A DNA stretch of 64,000 nt, taken from contig JAWLBM010000017.1 in assembly GCA_041687675.1 (NCBI GenBank), positions 24,894 through 88,893 of the forward strand. Direction: 5' to 3'. Below, piece after piece: positions 46,463-56,000 of this stretch (positions are counted from its first letter, which is position 1; each line of letters starts with the position of its first letter). The stretch is from JAWLBM01 sp041687675 (GTDB taxonomy: Bacteria > Pseudomonadota > Alphaproteobacteria > Rhizobiales > Pleomorphomonadaceae). The notes below the pieces were generated by a model. The model did not search any database and was not told the origin of the DNA. It worked only from the letters and a program-made list of their open reading frames with translations. Made by a program: the position numbers and the translations under genes.

Positions 46463-48070
46463 ATGGCGGACGAAATCCTCCTCGACATCCGCGGCCTCGA
46501 CGTCCGCTTCGCGACGCCCGACGGCGAGGTGCACGCGGTGAAGGGCATCGACCTCGACGTCCGCCGCGGCGAGACGCTGGCGATCGTCGGCGAGTCCGGC
46601 TCCGGCAAGAGCCAGACCATGATGGCGGCCCTCGGCCTCCTCGCTTCCAACGGCCGGGTGAGCGGCTCGGCGGCCTTCGCCGGGACGGAACTCGTCGGGC
46701 TCTCCCGGCGCCGCCTCGACGCCATCCGCGGCTCGCGGATCACCATGATCTTCCAGGAGCCGATGACCTCGCTCGACCCGCTCTACCGGGTCGGCCGCCA
46801 GATCGCCGAGCCGATGGTGCACCACCAGGGCCTGTCCTGGCCGGCCGCGCGGCGGCGCGCCGTCGAACTGCTCGACCTCGTCCAGATCCCCGACCCGGCG
46901 CGGCGGGTGAACGCCTATCCGCACGAACTCTCCGGCGGCCAGCGCCAGCGGGTGATGATCGCCATGGCGCTCGCCAACGACCCGGACCTGCTGGTCGCCG
47001 ACGAGCCGACCACCGCCCTCGACGTGACGATCCAGGCGCAGATCCTCGATCTCCTGGCCGAGCTCAAGGCGCGGATCGGGCTCACCATCGTCTTCATCAC
47101 CCACGACCTCGGCATCGTCCGGCGCTTCGCCGACCGCGTGGCGGTGATGCGCCGGGGCGAGGTGGTGGAGCGCGGGCCGGTACGGCGCATCTTCGCCGCG
47201 CCCGAGCACGACTACACGCGCATGCTCCTCGCCGCCGAGCCGACCGGCCACAAGGAGCCGCCGCCCGCCGGCTCGCCGGTGCTGCTCGACGCGCGAAACG
47301 TCGAGGTGGTGTTCCGGCTTGGCGGCGGCTTCCTGTCCGGCCCGGCGCACGAGATCCGGGCGGTGGACGGCGTCAGCCTCCGCCTCGAGCGCGGGCAGAC
47401 CATCGGCATCGTCGGGGAATCGGGCTCGGGCAAGTCCACCCTCGGCCGGGCCCTGCTGCGGCTGGGCCACGGCACCGGGCGGATCGTCTTCGACGGCGTC
47501 GACATCTCGAAGGCGGACCGCGCGGCGATGCGGCCGCACCGGCGGCAGATGCAGCTGGTCTTCCAGGACCCGTTCGGCTCGCTGAGCCCCCGCCTTACCG
47601 CCGGGCAGATCGTGACCGAGGGCCTGCTCGTCCACGAGCCCGGCCTGTCTTCGGCCGACCGCGACCGGGCGGCGGTGGCCGCGCTCCTCGAGGTCGGCCT
47701 CGATCCGTCGATGCGCAACCGCTACCCGCACGAGTTCTCCGGCGGTCAGCGCCAGCGCCTCGCCATCGCCCGGGCGATCATCCTGAAGCCGAAGCTGGTG
47801 GTGCTGGACGAGCCAACCTCGGCGCTCGACCGCTCGGTCCAGAAGCAGATCGTCGAGCTCCTGCGCGACCTGCAGGCCCGCCACGGCCTCTCCTACCTCT
47901 TCATCAGCCACGACCTCGCGGTGGTGCGGGCGATGGCCGACCACGTCATGGTGATGAAGTCCGGGCGGGTGGTGGAGGAGGGGCCGGTGGAGGCCATCTT
48001 CGAGCGCCCGCGCGAGCCCTACACCCGCACCCTGATCGCCGCCGCCCTCGGCGAGACCGTTGCCGCCTGA
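46463..48070 (+). CDS. Oligopeptide ABC transporter, fused double ATPase (OppD-OppF)
   Basis: A 535-residue protein with two complete ABC ATPase halves. First half: Walker A GESGSGKS (near residue 42), the LSGGQRQR signature, DEPTTALD and a switch His in ITHD. Second half: Walker [10 protein letters not shown] (near 318), [21 protein letters not shown]. The halves correspond to OppD and OppF, which are separate proteins in E. coli but fused in YejF-like transporters. It energises peptide import through OppBC. It starts two bases after oppC (TGACGATG) and ends just before the converging capsule gene. Confidence 0.95.
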   Translation: MADEILLDIRGLDVRFATPDGEVHAVKGIDLDVRRGETLAIVGESGSGKSQTMMAALGLLASNGRVSGSAAFAGTELVGLSRRRLDAIRGSRITMIFQEPMTSLDPLYRVGRQIAEPMVHHQGLSWPAARRRAVELLDLVQIPDPARRVNAYPHELSGGQRQRVMIAMALANDPDLLVADEPTTALDVTIQAQILDLLAELKARIGLTIVFITHDLGIVRRFADRVAVMRRGEVVERGPVRRIFAAPEHDYTRMLLAAEPTGHKEPPPAGSPVLLDARNVEVVFRLGGGFLSGPAHEIRAVDGVSLRLERGQTIGIVGESGSGKSTLGRALLRLGHGTGRIVFDGVDISKADRAAMRPHRRQMQLVFQDPFGSLSPRLTAGQIVTEGLLVHEPGLSSADRDRAAVAALLEVGLDPSMRNRYPHEFSGGQRQRLAIARAIILKPKLVVLDEPTSALDRSVQKQIVELLRDLQARHGLSYLFISHDLAVVRAMADHVMVMKSGRVVEEGPVEAIFERPREPYTRTLIAAALGETVAA

Positions 48071-48076
48071 GCCCCG

Positions 48077-49375
48077 TCAGGCGTCCGGGTCGACCGGCAC
48101 GCCCTTTCGCCGCGCAAGCTCCAGCCGCGGCGGTCGCGCCTCCAGCCCGCCGGGCAGGTTGACGCTGCCGGAGGCCACGCGGCGGACGATCTCCGCCGCC
48201 GCGGCCCTGCGGCCCTCGGGGTTGTAGAAGGAGCCCTCCACCTGGATGGTCGCCGCCATCAGCCGGACGAGCGCGTTGGCAAGCGCCCCGTCGACCGGCT
48301 CCGGATCTGTCCAGAAGCTCTCCAGCGGGCCCTGGTGCGTGAGGCCGGGCAGGTCGAACACGGCGACGCCCATCACCTTGGTCGGCACGTGCTGGCGGAT
48401 GGCGTGCAGGCCGACGGTCGAATTGACGACGATGGCCCCGTGGGAGGCCTGCAGCAGGGGGACCAGGTCGCCGCCGTCGATCACGTCCACCCGGTCGGCC
48501 ACGCCGCAACGCTCGGCGATCCGGCCCGCGACGCGGACCCAGTTGCGCATCCCATTGTCGAGCGGGTGCACCTTCACCAGCAGCCGTCGGTCCGCCGGGG
48601 CGTGCGCGGCGAAGGAGGGAATCACCTCCTCCAGCATCTCCGCCAGCGTATCGTATTGGGAGTTGTCGCGGATCTGGTAGTCGCCCTGGAGTTGCAGCGC
48701 GACGACATTGAAGGGCTGGTGCGAGGCGAGGAGGTCCGCCGCGATCCGCTCCGCCCGCCGCGCGGCGCTCCGGCCGCGGGCGAGCTTCACCAGCCAGGAG
48801 AGATACTCGACCACCGGATGGTCGTACTTGTCCGCCCGGTAGAAGGGATAGAGCGGCCGCAGGAAGACGAGGGCGAGGTTGTAGGTGACCTCGTGCCAGG
48901 CCTCGGAGGCGAAGGTGTGCCGGTAGGCGGTGCCCGGAAGCGCCGCCGGGGCCTCGGCGGCCGCGGCGCGGATCGTCTCCGGGTCGGCCGGGAAGAGGGA
49001 GTAGACGCCCATTCCCTCGCGCTCGAGGGTGATCCAGCTCGGCCGCAGGTAGCCGAACTCCACCGCCACCGCGCCGATGCCGAGCTCGCGCGCGACCCGC
49101 TTGGCCTCCACGTGATAGGGCAGGCGGTCGGCATAGTAGAGGATGTCGGTGACGCCCTCTCGCCGGCAGAGGTCGGTCAGGAACCCGCGCCAGCGCGAGA
49201 AGCGGCCGCGATAGTTGATCGCACCGCGGCGGCGAGTGGTCCACAGGTCGCCGGCGCAGAGGTTGACGCGGATCGCCCGGTGCCCCTCGGCCTCGAAGGC
49301 GGCCGCCACCTCCTCCCAGAAGGAGGACGGGGGGCCTTGGAGAAACAGGATCGTTCGGCGGGAACTGGCGGACAT
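48077..49375 (-). CDS. Capsule_synth/KpsS-like protein, RkpJ-type paralog A
   Basis: A 432-residue protein of the capsule polysaccharide biosynthesis (Capsule_synth, KpsS-like) family. Blocks shared with its neighbour at 49577 include TILFLQGPPSSFWEEV, GYLRPSWITLEREG, LQLQGDYQIRDNSQ, LVKVHPLDNGMRNW and VVNSTVGLHAIRQH. KpsS-type enzymes are Kdo transferases that link the capsule linker to phosphatidylglycerol; rhizobial RkpJ belongs to the same family. It is cytosolic, with no signal peptide. The ATG at 49373-49375 is used. It is divergent from the paralog with a 201-base gap. Confidence 0.85.
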   Translation of the reverse strand: MSASSRRTILFLQGPPSSFWEEVAAAFEAEGHRAIRVNLCAGDLWTTRRRGAINYRGRFSRWRGFLTDLCRREGVTDILYYADRLPYHVEAKRVARELGIGAVAVEFGYLRPSWITLEREGMGVYSLFPADPETIRAAAAEAPAALPGTAYRHTFASEAWHEVTYNLALVFLRPLYPFYRADKYDHPVVEYLSWLVKLARGRSAARRAERIAADLLASHQPFNVVALQLQGDYQIRDNSQYDTLAEMLEEVIPSFAAHAPADRRLLVKVHPLDNGMRNWVRVAGRIAERCGVADRVDVIDGGDLVPLLQASHGAIVVNSTVGLHAIRQHVPTKVMGVAVFDLPGLTHQGPLESFWTDPEPVDGALANALVRLMAATIQVEGSFYNPEGRRAAAAEIVRRVASGSVNLPGGLEARPPRLELARRKGVPVDPDA

Positions 49376-49576
49376 GACGTCTCTTTGCGGGGACCGGCGC
49401 CGCCGATCCGGACCCGACGACCGGCAGTCTGCGGGCGCGGGGCCCATGGTCGGGTCGCCGTCGGATATCCGCGCGAATGGGTCGGGTCAACCGCGAAATC
49501 GGCTTGCGCGGCGGGCCGCGCGTGCTATCCCCCGGGAAGCTGCCGAAAGGATGCCGGAGAGGCGAGAGGACCCGTG

Positions 49577-50869
49577 GTGACCCGGACCGTGCTTTTCCTT
49601 CAGGGGCCCGCCTCGCCCGTGATGGCGCGGGTGGCCGCCGAGGTGACGGCCCGCGGCCACCGCGCACGACGGCTCAACCTCTGCCTCGGCGATGCGGTGT
49701 TCTGGCGCCTGCCCGGCGCCGACGTCTACCGCGGCGGGGCGGGCCGCTGGCCGGCCTTCGTCGATGCCTACATGGAGCGGCACGGGGTGACCGACCTTGC
49801 CGCCTTCGCCGACTGCCGCGCGCCCCAGGCCGCCGCGATCGAGGTGGCGCAGCGCCGCGGCGTGCGCGTGCATGCTGTCGAGCACGGCTACCTCCGCCCG
49901 GACTGGGTCACCGTGGAGCCGGACGGCATGTCGTCCTACTCGCGCTTTCCCCGCGACCCCGACGCCATCCTCGCGCTCGCCGCGGGACGGCCCTCGCCGG
50001 AGGCGGCGCCGATCGCCCGCTCGTCCTTCCTGGCCTATGCGCTCTACGACCTCGCCTACAACCTGCCCAACGTGTTCCTCGGCTGGGCCACCCATCCGGG
50101 CTACCGGCACCACGCCATGGTCCACCCGCTGGTGGAATACGGGGCCTGGCTGTGGAAGTTCGCCCGGGCGGGGGCGGAGCGCCGGCGGACCACCCGCCTG
50201 CTGCCGCAGGCGCTGGCGCCCGGGGGCCCGCTGTTCCTGATGCCGCTGCAGCTTGCGGGCGACTACCAGATCCGGGTGCACAGCCCGTTTCCGCACCTCC
50301 TCGACGCCGTCGAGTGGATCGTCGCGAGCTTCGCGGAGAACGCCCCCGCCGACGCCCGGCTGCTGTTCAAGGTGCACCCGCTCGACAACGGCCTCGGCCA
50401 GTGGCCGCGCCGGATCGGCGCCATGGCGGCGCGGGCGGGGGTCGCCGACAGGATGGCCGTCGTCGACGGAGGCGACCTCGAGGCGATGGTCGCGGCCGCC
50501 GCCGGGGTGGTGACGGTGAACTCGACGGTCGGCCTCTCGGCGATCCGCGCGGGCCGGCCGCTGGCGGTGCTCGGCAACGCGGTGTTCGACGTGCCCGGCC
50601 TTGCGGACCAGCGGCCGCTGGCCATGTTCTTCCGCGGTCCGGAGCCCCCGGACCCGGCGCTCGCCGACGCCTTCCTGCGGGCGCTCGCCCATGCGACGCA
50701 GGTGCGCGGCGGCTTCGTCGCGCCGCAGGCGATCGCGGTGGCGGCGCGGGAGATCGCGGCCCGCATCCTCGAGGACGAGCCGCGGCTCGCCGCTCCGGGG
50801 CGGCGGCGCGGCGAACCGGTCACCTTCCGCCGCCAGGCGGAGTTCGAGGAGGCGAGGAAGCCCAGATGA
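49577..50869 (+). CDS. Capsule_synth/KpsS-like protein, RkpJ-type paralog B
   Basis: A 430-residue paralog of the divergent gene at 48077, with the same block order: TVLFLQGPASPVMARV, GYLRPDWVTVEPDG, LQLAGDYQIRVHSP, LFKVHPLDNGLGQW and VTVNSTVGLSAIRAG. It starts at a GTG (49577); the adjacent GTG at 49574 is one codon earlier. AGAGGA six bases upstream favours 49577. The stop overlaps the ATG of the SDR gene (ATGA), so these two are translationally coupled. It probably acts with the rkp-like enzymes in capsule linker or lipid assembly. Confidence 0.85.
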   Translation: MTRTVLFLQGPASPVMARVAAEVTARGHRARRLNLCLGDAVFWRLPGADVYRGGAGRWPAFVDAYMERHGVTDLAAFADCRAPQAAAIEVAQRRGVRVHAVEHGYLRPDWVTVEPDGMSSYSRFPRDPDAILALAAGRPSPEAAPIARSSFLAYALYDLAYNLPNVFLGWATHPGYRHHAMVHPLVEYGAWLWKFARAGAERRRTTRLLPQALAPGGPLFLMPLQLAGDYQIRVHSPFPHLLDAVEWIVASFAENAPADARLLFKVHPLDNGLGQWPRRIGAMAARAGVADRMAVVDGGDLEAMVAAAAGVVTVNSTVGLSAIRAGRPLAVLGNAVFDVPGLADQRPLAMFFRGPEPPDPALADAFLRALAHATQVRGGFVAPQAIAVAAREIAARILEDEPRLAAPGRRRGEPVTFRRQAEFEEARKPR

Positions 50870-51651
50870 CGGCGTTCGGATCGATCGTGCTCACCGGCGC
50901 GTCCAGCGGCATCGGCCGCGCGCTCGCCGAGGAACTCGCCCGCCCGGGACGGCGGCTCCTGCTCACGGGCCGGGACGAGGGCCGGCTCGGCGAGACGGCG
51001 GCCGCCTGCGTGGGCAAGGGCGCCGCGGCGGTGGTCCGCGCCGTCGACAGCCGCGATCCCGAGGCAATGGCCGCGGCCCTCCACGCCTTCGACGACGAGG
51101 GTCCGGTCGACCTCCTGATCGCCAACGCCGGCGTCTCCGCCGGACTGGAGCCGGACCGGATGCCGGAGGCCGCCGGCGTCTCCCGCCGGCTGCTCGAGAC
51201 CAACTACGGCGGCGTGCTCAACACGGTCGAGCCGATGCTGCCGCGGATGATCGCCCGGCGGTCGGGCCGGGTGGTGCTGATCTCGTCGCTGGCGGCGCTG
51301 CGCCCGCAGCCGGACATGCCGTCCTACAGCGCCAGCAAGATGGCGGTGCGGGGCTATGGCATCGCGCTGCGAGGCTGGCTGAAGGGCAAGGGCGTCGGCG
51401 TCACCACGGTCTACCCGGGCTTCGTGACCTCGCCGATGTCGGCCCGGCACAGGGGGGCGAAGCCCTTCGAGATGTCGGCGGAACGGGCGGCGCGGATCAT
51501 CGTCCGCGGCCTGGAGCGGGACCGGACGGTGATCGCCTTCCCCTGGCAGCTGGTGCTGCCGGCCATGCTGAACATGCTGCTGCCGCCCTGGGCCTCCGAC
51601 CTCACCAACATCCCGTTCCGGGCGAAGGTGGAGCCGGACGACGGCCGCTGA
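50866..51651 (+). CDS. rkpH: Short-chain dehydrogenase, RkpH-like
   Basis: A 261-residue SDR with the nucleotide motif LTGASSGIGRALAEELA (residues 9-25), NAG, a SSLAALRPQPDMPSYSASKMAVRGY block giving catalytic Ser, Tyr and Lys, and a hydrophobic C-terminal segment (WQLVLPAMLNMLLPPW) that could tether it to the membrane. In rhizobia RkpH is the SDR of the rkp-1 region, thought to reduce a keto lipid intermediate. The match is by fold and context, not by proven specificity. ATGA overlap with the upstream Capsule_synth gene suggests coupling. It converges with rkpG, with six bases between stops. Confidence 0.8.
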   Translation: MTAFGSIVLTGASSGIGRALAEELARPGRRLLLTGRDEGRLGETAAACVGKGAAAVVRAVDSRDPEAMAAALHAFDDEGPVDLLIANAGVSAGLEPDRMPEAAGVSRRLLETNYGGVLNTVEPMLPRMIARRSGRVVLISSLAALRPQPDMPSYSASKMAVRGYGIALRGWLKGKGVGVTTVYPGFVTSPMSARHRGAKPFEMSAERAARIIVRGLERDRTVIAFPWQLVLPAMLNMLLPPWASDLTNIPFRAKVEPDDGR

Positions 51652-51657
51652 CCGGGA

Positions 51658-53034
51658 TCAGCGGCTGACGAGCTGGCGCATCACCGAGCCGCGCTCGCGG
51701 ATTTCGGCGAGGCACTCCGCAGTGATCGCGACCGCGCGGTCGACGTCGTCGGCGGTGTGCTCGCTGGTGATGAAGAAGCGCAGCCGGGCGGCCTTCTCCG
51801 GCACCGCCGGATAGATGATCGGCAGCGCGTTGAGACCCTTGCGGAACACCCGGTCGGCGAGGACCGCCGCCTGGGCGCTGTCGCCGACGATCACCGGGAC
51901 CACGGCGTAGCCCATCGAGAGCCCCGTATCGAGCCCCGTCTCGCGGGCCTTGGCGAGGAAGCGCAGGCCGTTCTCGTGGAGCTTTGCGACCCGTCCGGGC
52001 TCGGCCATCATCACCTCCAGCGAGGCGAGGGCGGCGGCGGCCAGCGGCGCGGAGAGCCCGACCGAGTATACGAAGCCCGGCGCCTTCACCTTCAGGTACT
52101 CGACCAGCGCGGCGGACCCGGCGATGTAGCCGCCGCATCCGGACAAGGTCTTGGACAGGGTGCCCATCCACAGTTCGACCGACCTCGGATCGACACCGGA
52201 CAGTTCGGCGATGCCGCGGCCGGTGGCGCCGAGCACGCCGAGGGAGTGCGCCTCGTCCACCATCAGCCAGGCGTCGTGCTCGGCCTTGACCTCGATGAAG
52301 CGGGCGAGGTCCGGGTGGTCGCCGTCCATCGAGTAGAGGCCCTCGACGACGATCAGCACGCGGCGATACTGGTGGCGCACCTTGGCGAGCAGGTCCGACA
52401 CCGCCCGCCAGTCGTTGTGCGGGAAGGTCATCCGCGCGGCGCCGGAGAGCCGGGCGCCCTCGGCCACCGAATTGTGGATGAGCGCGTCGATCAGCACCAG
52501 GTCCTTCGGCCCGACCAGCGTGCCGATGGTGGTGACGTTGGTGGCGTGTCCGCTCACCATCGCGATCGCCGCCTCGGTGCCGTGGACCGCGGCGATGGCC
52601 CGCTCCAGCTCGCCATGGATCGGCCGCTCCCCGGCGACCAGCCGGCTCGCCGAGACGGAGGTGCCGTAGCGGTCGATCGCCGCCTTGGCCGCCGCGGCCA
52701 CCTTCGGGTGGCCGTTGAGGCCGAGGTAGTTGTAGGAGGCGAAGTTGATGAACTCGCGCTGGTCGATCCGCGTGCGCCCGGCGGCGAGCCCCTCGTGCGG
52801 CCGGAAGAAGGGGTTCTCGATGCCCATCATGTCCGCCGCCGCGCGATGGAGGCGCAACTGCTTGTAGTCGTCCATGGTCGAGAAGTCGAAGGCGCCGACG
52901 GAGCGCGGGCGCGGCGCCGGCGCGGCCGGCTCGGGCCTGCCCTTGCGGTTGCGGGTCGCCTCTCGCAGGCCGGCGATCAGGGCGTCCTTGGCGGCGCCCG
53001 AGACGCCGCCGTAGCCTCGCTTGTCGTTCGACAT
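51658..53034 (-). CDS. rkpG: Alpha-oxoamine synthase, RkpG-like (SPT/AONS family)
   Basis: A 458-residue PLP-dependent enzyme. Residues 1-75 form an extension with Arg/Pro-rich sequence. The core has FINFASYNYLGLNGHP, SGHATNVTTIG, MVDEAHSLGVLGATGRG (Asp contacts PLP), and MGTLSKTLSGCGGYIAG with the PLP-binding Lys. Members join an acyl-thioester with an amino acid, as in serine palmitoyltransferase and 8-amino-7-oxononanoate synthase. In the rkp context it likely couples the product of the adjacent PKS to an amino acid. The ATG overlaps the rkpA stop by one base (TGATG), so translation is coupled. Confidence 0.88.
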   Translation of the reverse strand: MSNDKRGYGGVSGAAKDALIAGLREATRNRKGRPEPAAPAPRPRSVGAFDFSTMDDYKQLRLHRAAADMMGIENPFFRPHEGLAAGRTRIDQREFINFASYNYLGLNGHPKVAAAAKAAIDRYGTSVSASRLVAGERPIHGELERAIAAVHGTEAAIAMVSGHATNVTTIGTLVGPKDLVLIDALIHNSVAEGARLSGAARMTFPHNDWRAVSDLLAKVRHQYRRVLIVVEGLYSMDGDHPDLARFIEVKAEHDAWLMVDEAHSLGVLGATGRGIAELSGVDPRSVELWMGTLSKTLSGCGGYIAGSAALVEYLKVKAPGFVYSVGLSAPLAAAALASLEVMMAEPGRVAKLHENGLRFLAKARETGLDTGLSMGYAVVPVIVGDSAQAAVLADRVFRKGLNALPIIYPAVPEKAARLRFFITSEHTADDVDRAVAITAECLAEIRERGSVMRQLVSR

Positions 53035-56000
53035 CAGATCAGCCTCTTGACCTTCTCGGCCTCACCCTCGACCGCCTCGATGACCGCCGCCATCTCCTCG
53101 TCGAGGTCGCCCTCGACGTGGCGGGCGGCGGCGAGTTCCGTCTCCGACGAGACGCCACCGGAGTGGACCTTGTCGACGATCCGACGGGCAATGTCGCCGA
53201 GGGCGGCGCCGTTTGCCAGCGACAGGAGCGGGATGTCGACCCCGAGCCGCTGCTCGGCCGCCATCCTCAGCTCCAGCGCCATCAGCGAGTCCATGCCGAT
53301 CTCGGTCAGCGGCCGCGCCGGGTCGATGTCGTCCAGGGGCAGGCGCAGGATGCGCGAGATCTCGCCGGCGAGCAGGTCGGTCACCACCTTCACCGCCCGG
53401 GCGTGGTCGAGCCCCTCGATCAGCGCGGCGAGGTGGCCGTCGCCGGCGCCCTCCGAGGCGGCGTCCGCCGCGGCGCCGGAGATCCGCTCGGCGAGCGGCG
53501 TCGCCATCACGGGAAGCTCGCGGCGGGCCGCGGCCCAGTCGACCTGGGCATAGGCGAGCGAGGGCACCGGCACCCCGGCGTCGAGGACCAGGCCGAGGCC
53601 GTGCAGGGCGGCGCGGGCGGTGAGCGACTGCTTGCCGAGGCGCATCGACAGCATGTCGTTCACGTCGCTGTTGCGGGCGAGATAGCCGGCGTCGGCGATG
53701 GCGCCCCAGGCGATCGCCAGCGCCGGCAGGCCGGCCGCGTGGCGGGCGCGGGCGAGGCCCTCGAGGTAGGCGTTGGCGGCGACATAAGCCGACTGGCCCG
53801 GGTTGCCGATCAGGGTGGTCGCGGAGGAGTAGAGCACGAAGAGGTCGAGTTCCCGACCGCGGGTCGCCGCGTCGAGCACTGCCGCGCCGGCGATCTTCGG
53901 CGCCATCACCGCGCGGATGCGCGTAGCGTCGAGGTTCCGGAACAGCGCGTCGTCGATGACCATCGCGGTGTGGAGGACGCCCCGCAGCGGCGGCATCTCC
54001 GCGTCGATGCGGGCGAGCAGCGCGTCGACGGCCGCCCGGTCGGTGACGTCGGCGCCGGCGACCACGACGACCGCCCCCATCGCCTCCATGGCGGCGATGC
54101 CCGCCGCCGCGGTCCCGGACACGCTGCCGGAGCGGCTGGTCAGCACGAGGTGCCGGGCGCCCCGCTCGACAAGGAAGCGGGCCGTCTCGATGCCGAAGCC
54201 GCCGAGGCCACCGGCCACCAGGTAGGTCGCATCCGGGCGGATCCGCACCGCGCCCCGGGCCGGGCCGGCCGGCAGCGCCGGCGGGCGCACCAGGATCTTG
54301 CCCGTGTGGCCCGACTGCTGCATCAGCCGGAACGCGGCGGTGATGCGGTCGGCGGGGAAGACGCGGTAGGGCAGGGCGGTGAACACGCCCGTCTCGAAGC
54401 CGTCGACCAGTTCGCGGAAGACCCGCTCGGTCAGCCTCGGCCGGTGGTTCAGCAGCTGGTCCGCATCGACGCCGAAGTAGGAGAGGTTCTGCCGGAAGGG
54501 CCTGAGGCCGATCTGGGTGTTGGCGTAGTAGTCGCGCTTGCCCAGCTCGACGAAGCGGCCGAAGGGCTTCAGGATCTCCAGGCTGCGCTCCATCGCCTCG
54601 CCGAACAGCGAGTTGAGCACCACGTCGACGCCCTCGCCGCCGGTCAGCTCCATCACCTGGTCGGCGAAGGCGAGCGACCGGCTGTCGAGCACGTGGGTGG
54701 CGCCGAGCATGGCCAAGAGCCGGCGCTTCTCGTTGGAGCCGGCGGTGGCGATCACCCGCGCGCCGCGGGACAGCGCGATCTGCAGCGCGGCGAGGCCGAC
54801 GCCGCCGGCGCCGCCGTGGATCACCACCGTTTCGCCCTCCTCGAGGCGGGCGAGTTCGACCAGCGCGTACCAGGCTGTGAGGAAGGTGACGGGGATCGTC
54901 GCCGCCGCCTCCATGTCCACGGTCGAGGGCACCGGGGCCAGCGCCTTCTCGGCGACGACCACATGGGTCGAGAAGCAGGCGGGCGCAAAGGCGATCACCC
55001 GGCTTCCAGGGGCGACCCGGGTCACCGCCCGGCCGACCCGGGTGATCACGCCCGAGCACTCCATGCCCAGCGTCGCGCCGGCAAAGCCGTCCTCCAGCGC
55101 CTCCTCGGGGAGCAGCCCGAGAGCCCACATGACGTCGCGGAAATTGAGGCCAGCCGCGGCCACCTCGATCTCCACCTCGTCGTCGGCGAGGCTCGCCGGC
55201 CGGGCGACGGTGCGCCAGGCGAGGCCGTCGAGTGTGCCCTGCCGCTCGATCGCCAGCGTCCGGCCGACCGGCCCGTCCACCGTGGCCGCCGCCGCGGCGT
55301 CCACCAGCGCCGGGCCGGAGACGACGCGGACGCCCGCGGTGCCGCGGTGGTCGATCACCAGTTCGTGCTCGGCGGAAGGATGCTCGATCAGGCTCGCCAG
55401 CCGTTCCGCCGTCTCCGACGGGGCGAACTCGACGGCGAGGTCGACGAGGCGGGTGTCGATCTCCGGATATTCGTTGATCAGCACGCGGCCGAGACCCCAG
55501 ACGGCGGATTCCACCGGCCGCTGCACCGCCTCCGCGCCGCCGACGCCGGATCCGCCCGGGGCGACGATCCAGAGCCGCGCCGGCGGCTTCATCGCCTCGC
55601 CCAGCACGGCGTGGATGGTCATCACCCGGGTCTGGGTGGCGGCGAGCGGATCCTCGCCCGTGGCCGCGCCCGGCATGTAGACGAGGTCCTTGACGTCGCC
55701 GCCGGCGAGCAGGGCCATCAGGTCGGCGTCGCTGCCGGCGTCGATCGCCTCGATGAGCATGCGGCCGGCGTGGCCCGGCACGGCGTTGGCGACGCGCACC
55801 GGCCTGCCGCGGGAGGCGAGGGCGGCTGCGAGCGCGTCGGCGGACGAACGGGCGGCGCGGTCGGAATCGATCAGCACCAGGACCGGTCCGCTCTCGCCCG
55901 CGGGCGCCTCGCCGGTCGCCGCCGGGCCGATCGCCGTGATCACCGCCGCGCGGGCTGTGTCCGAGGCAAGCACCCGTGTGCCGACGGAGCCGAAGCCCGC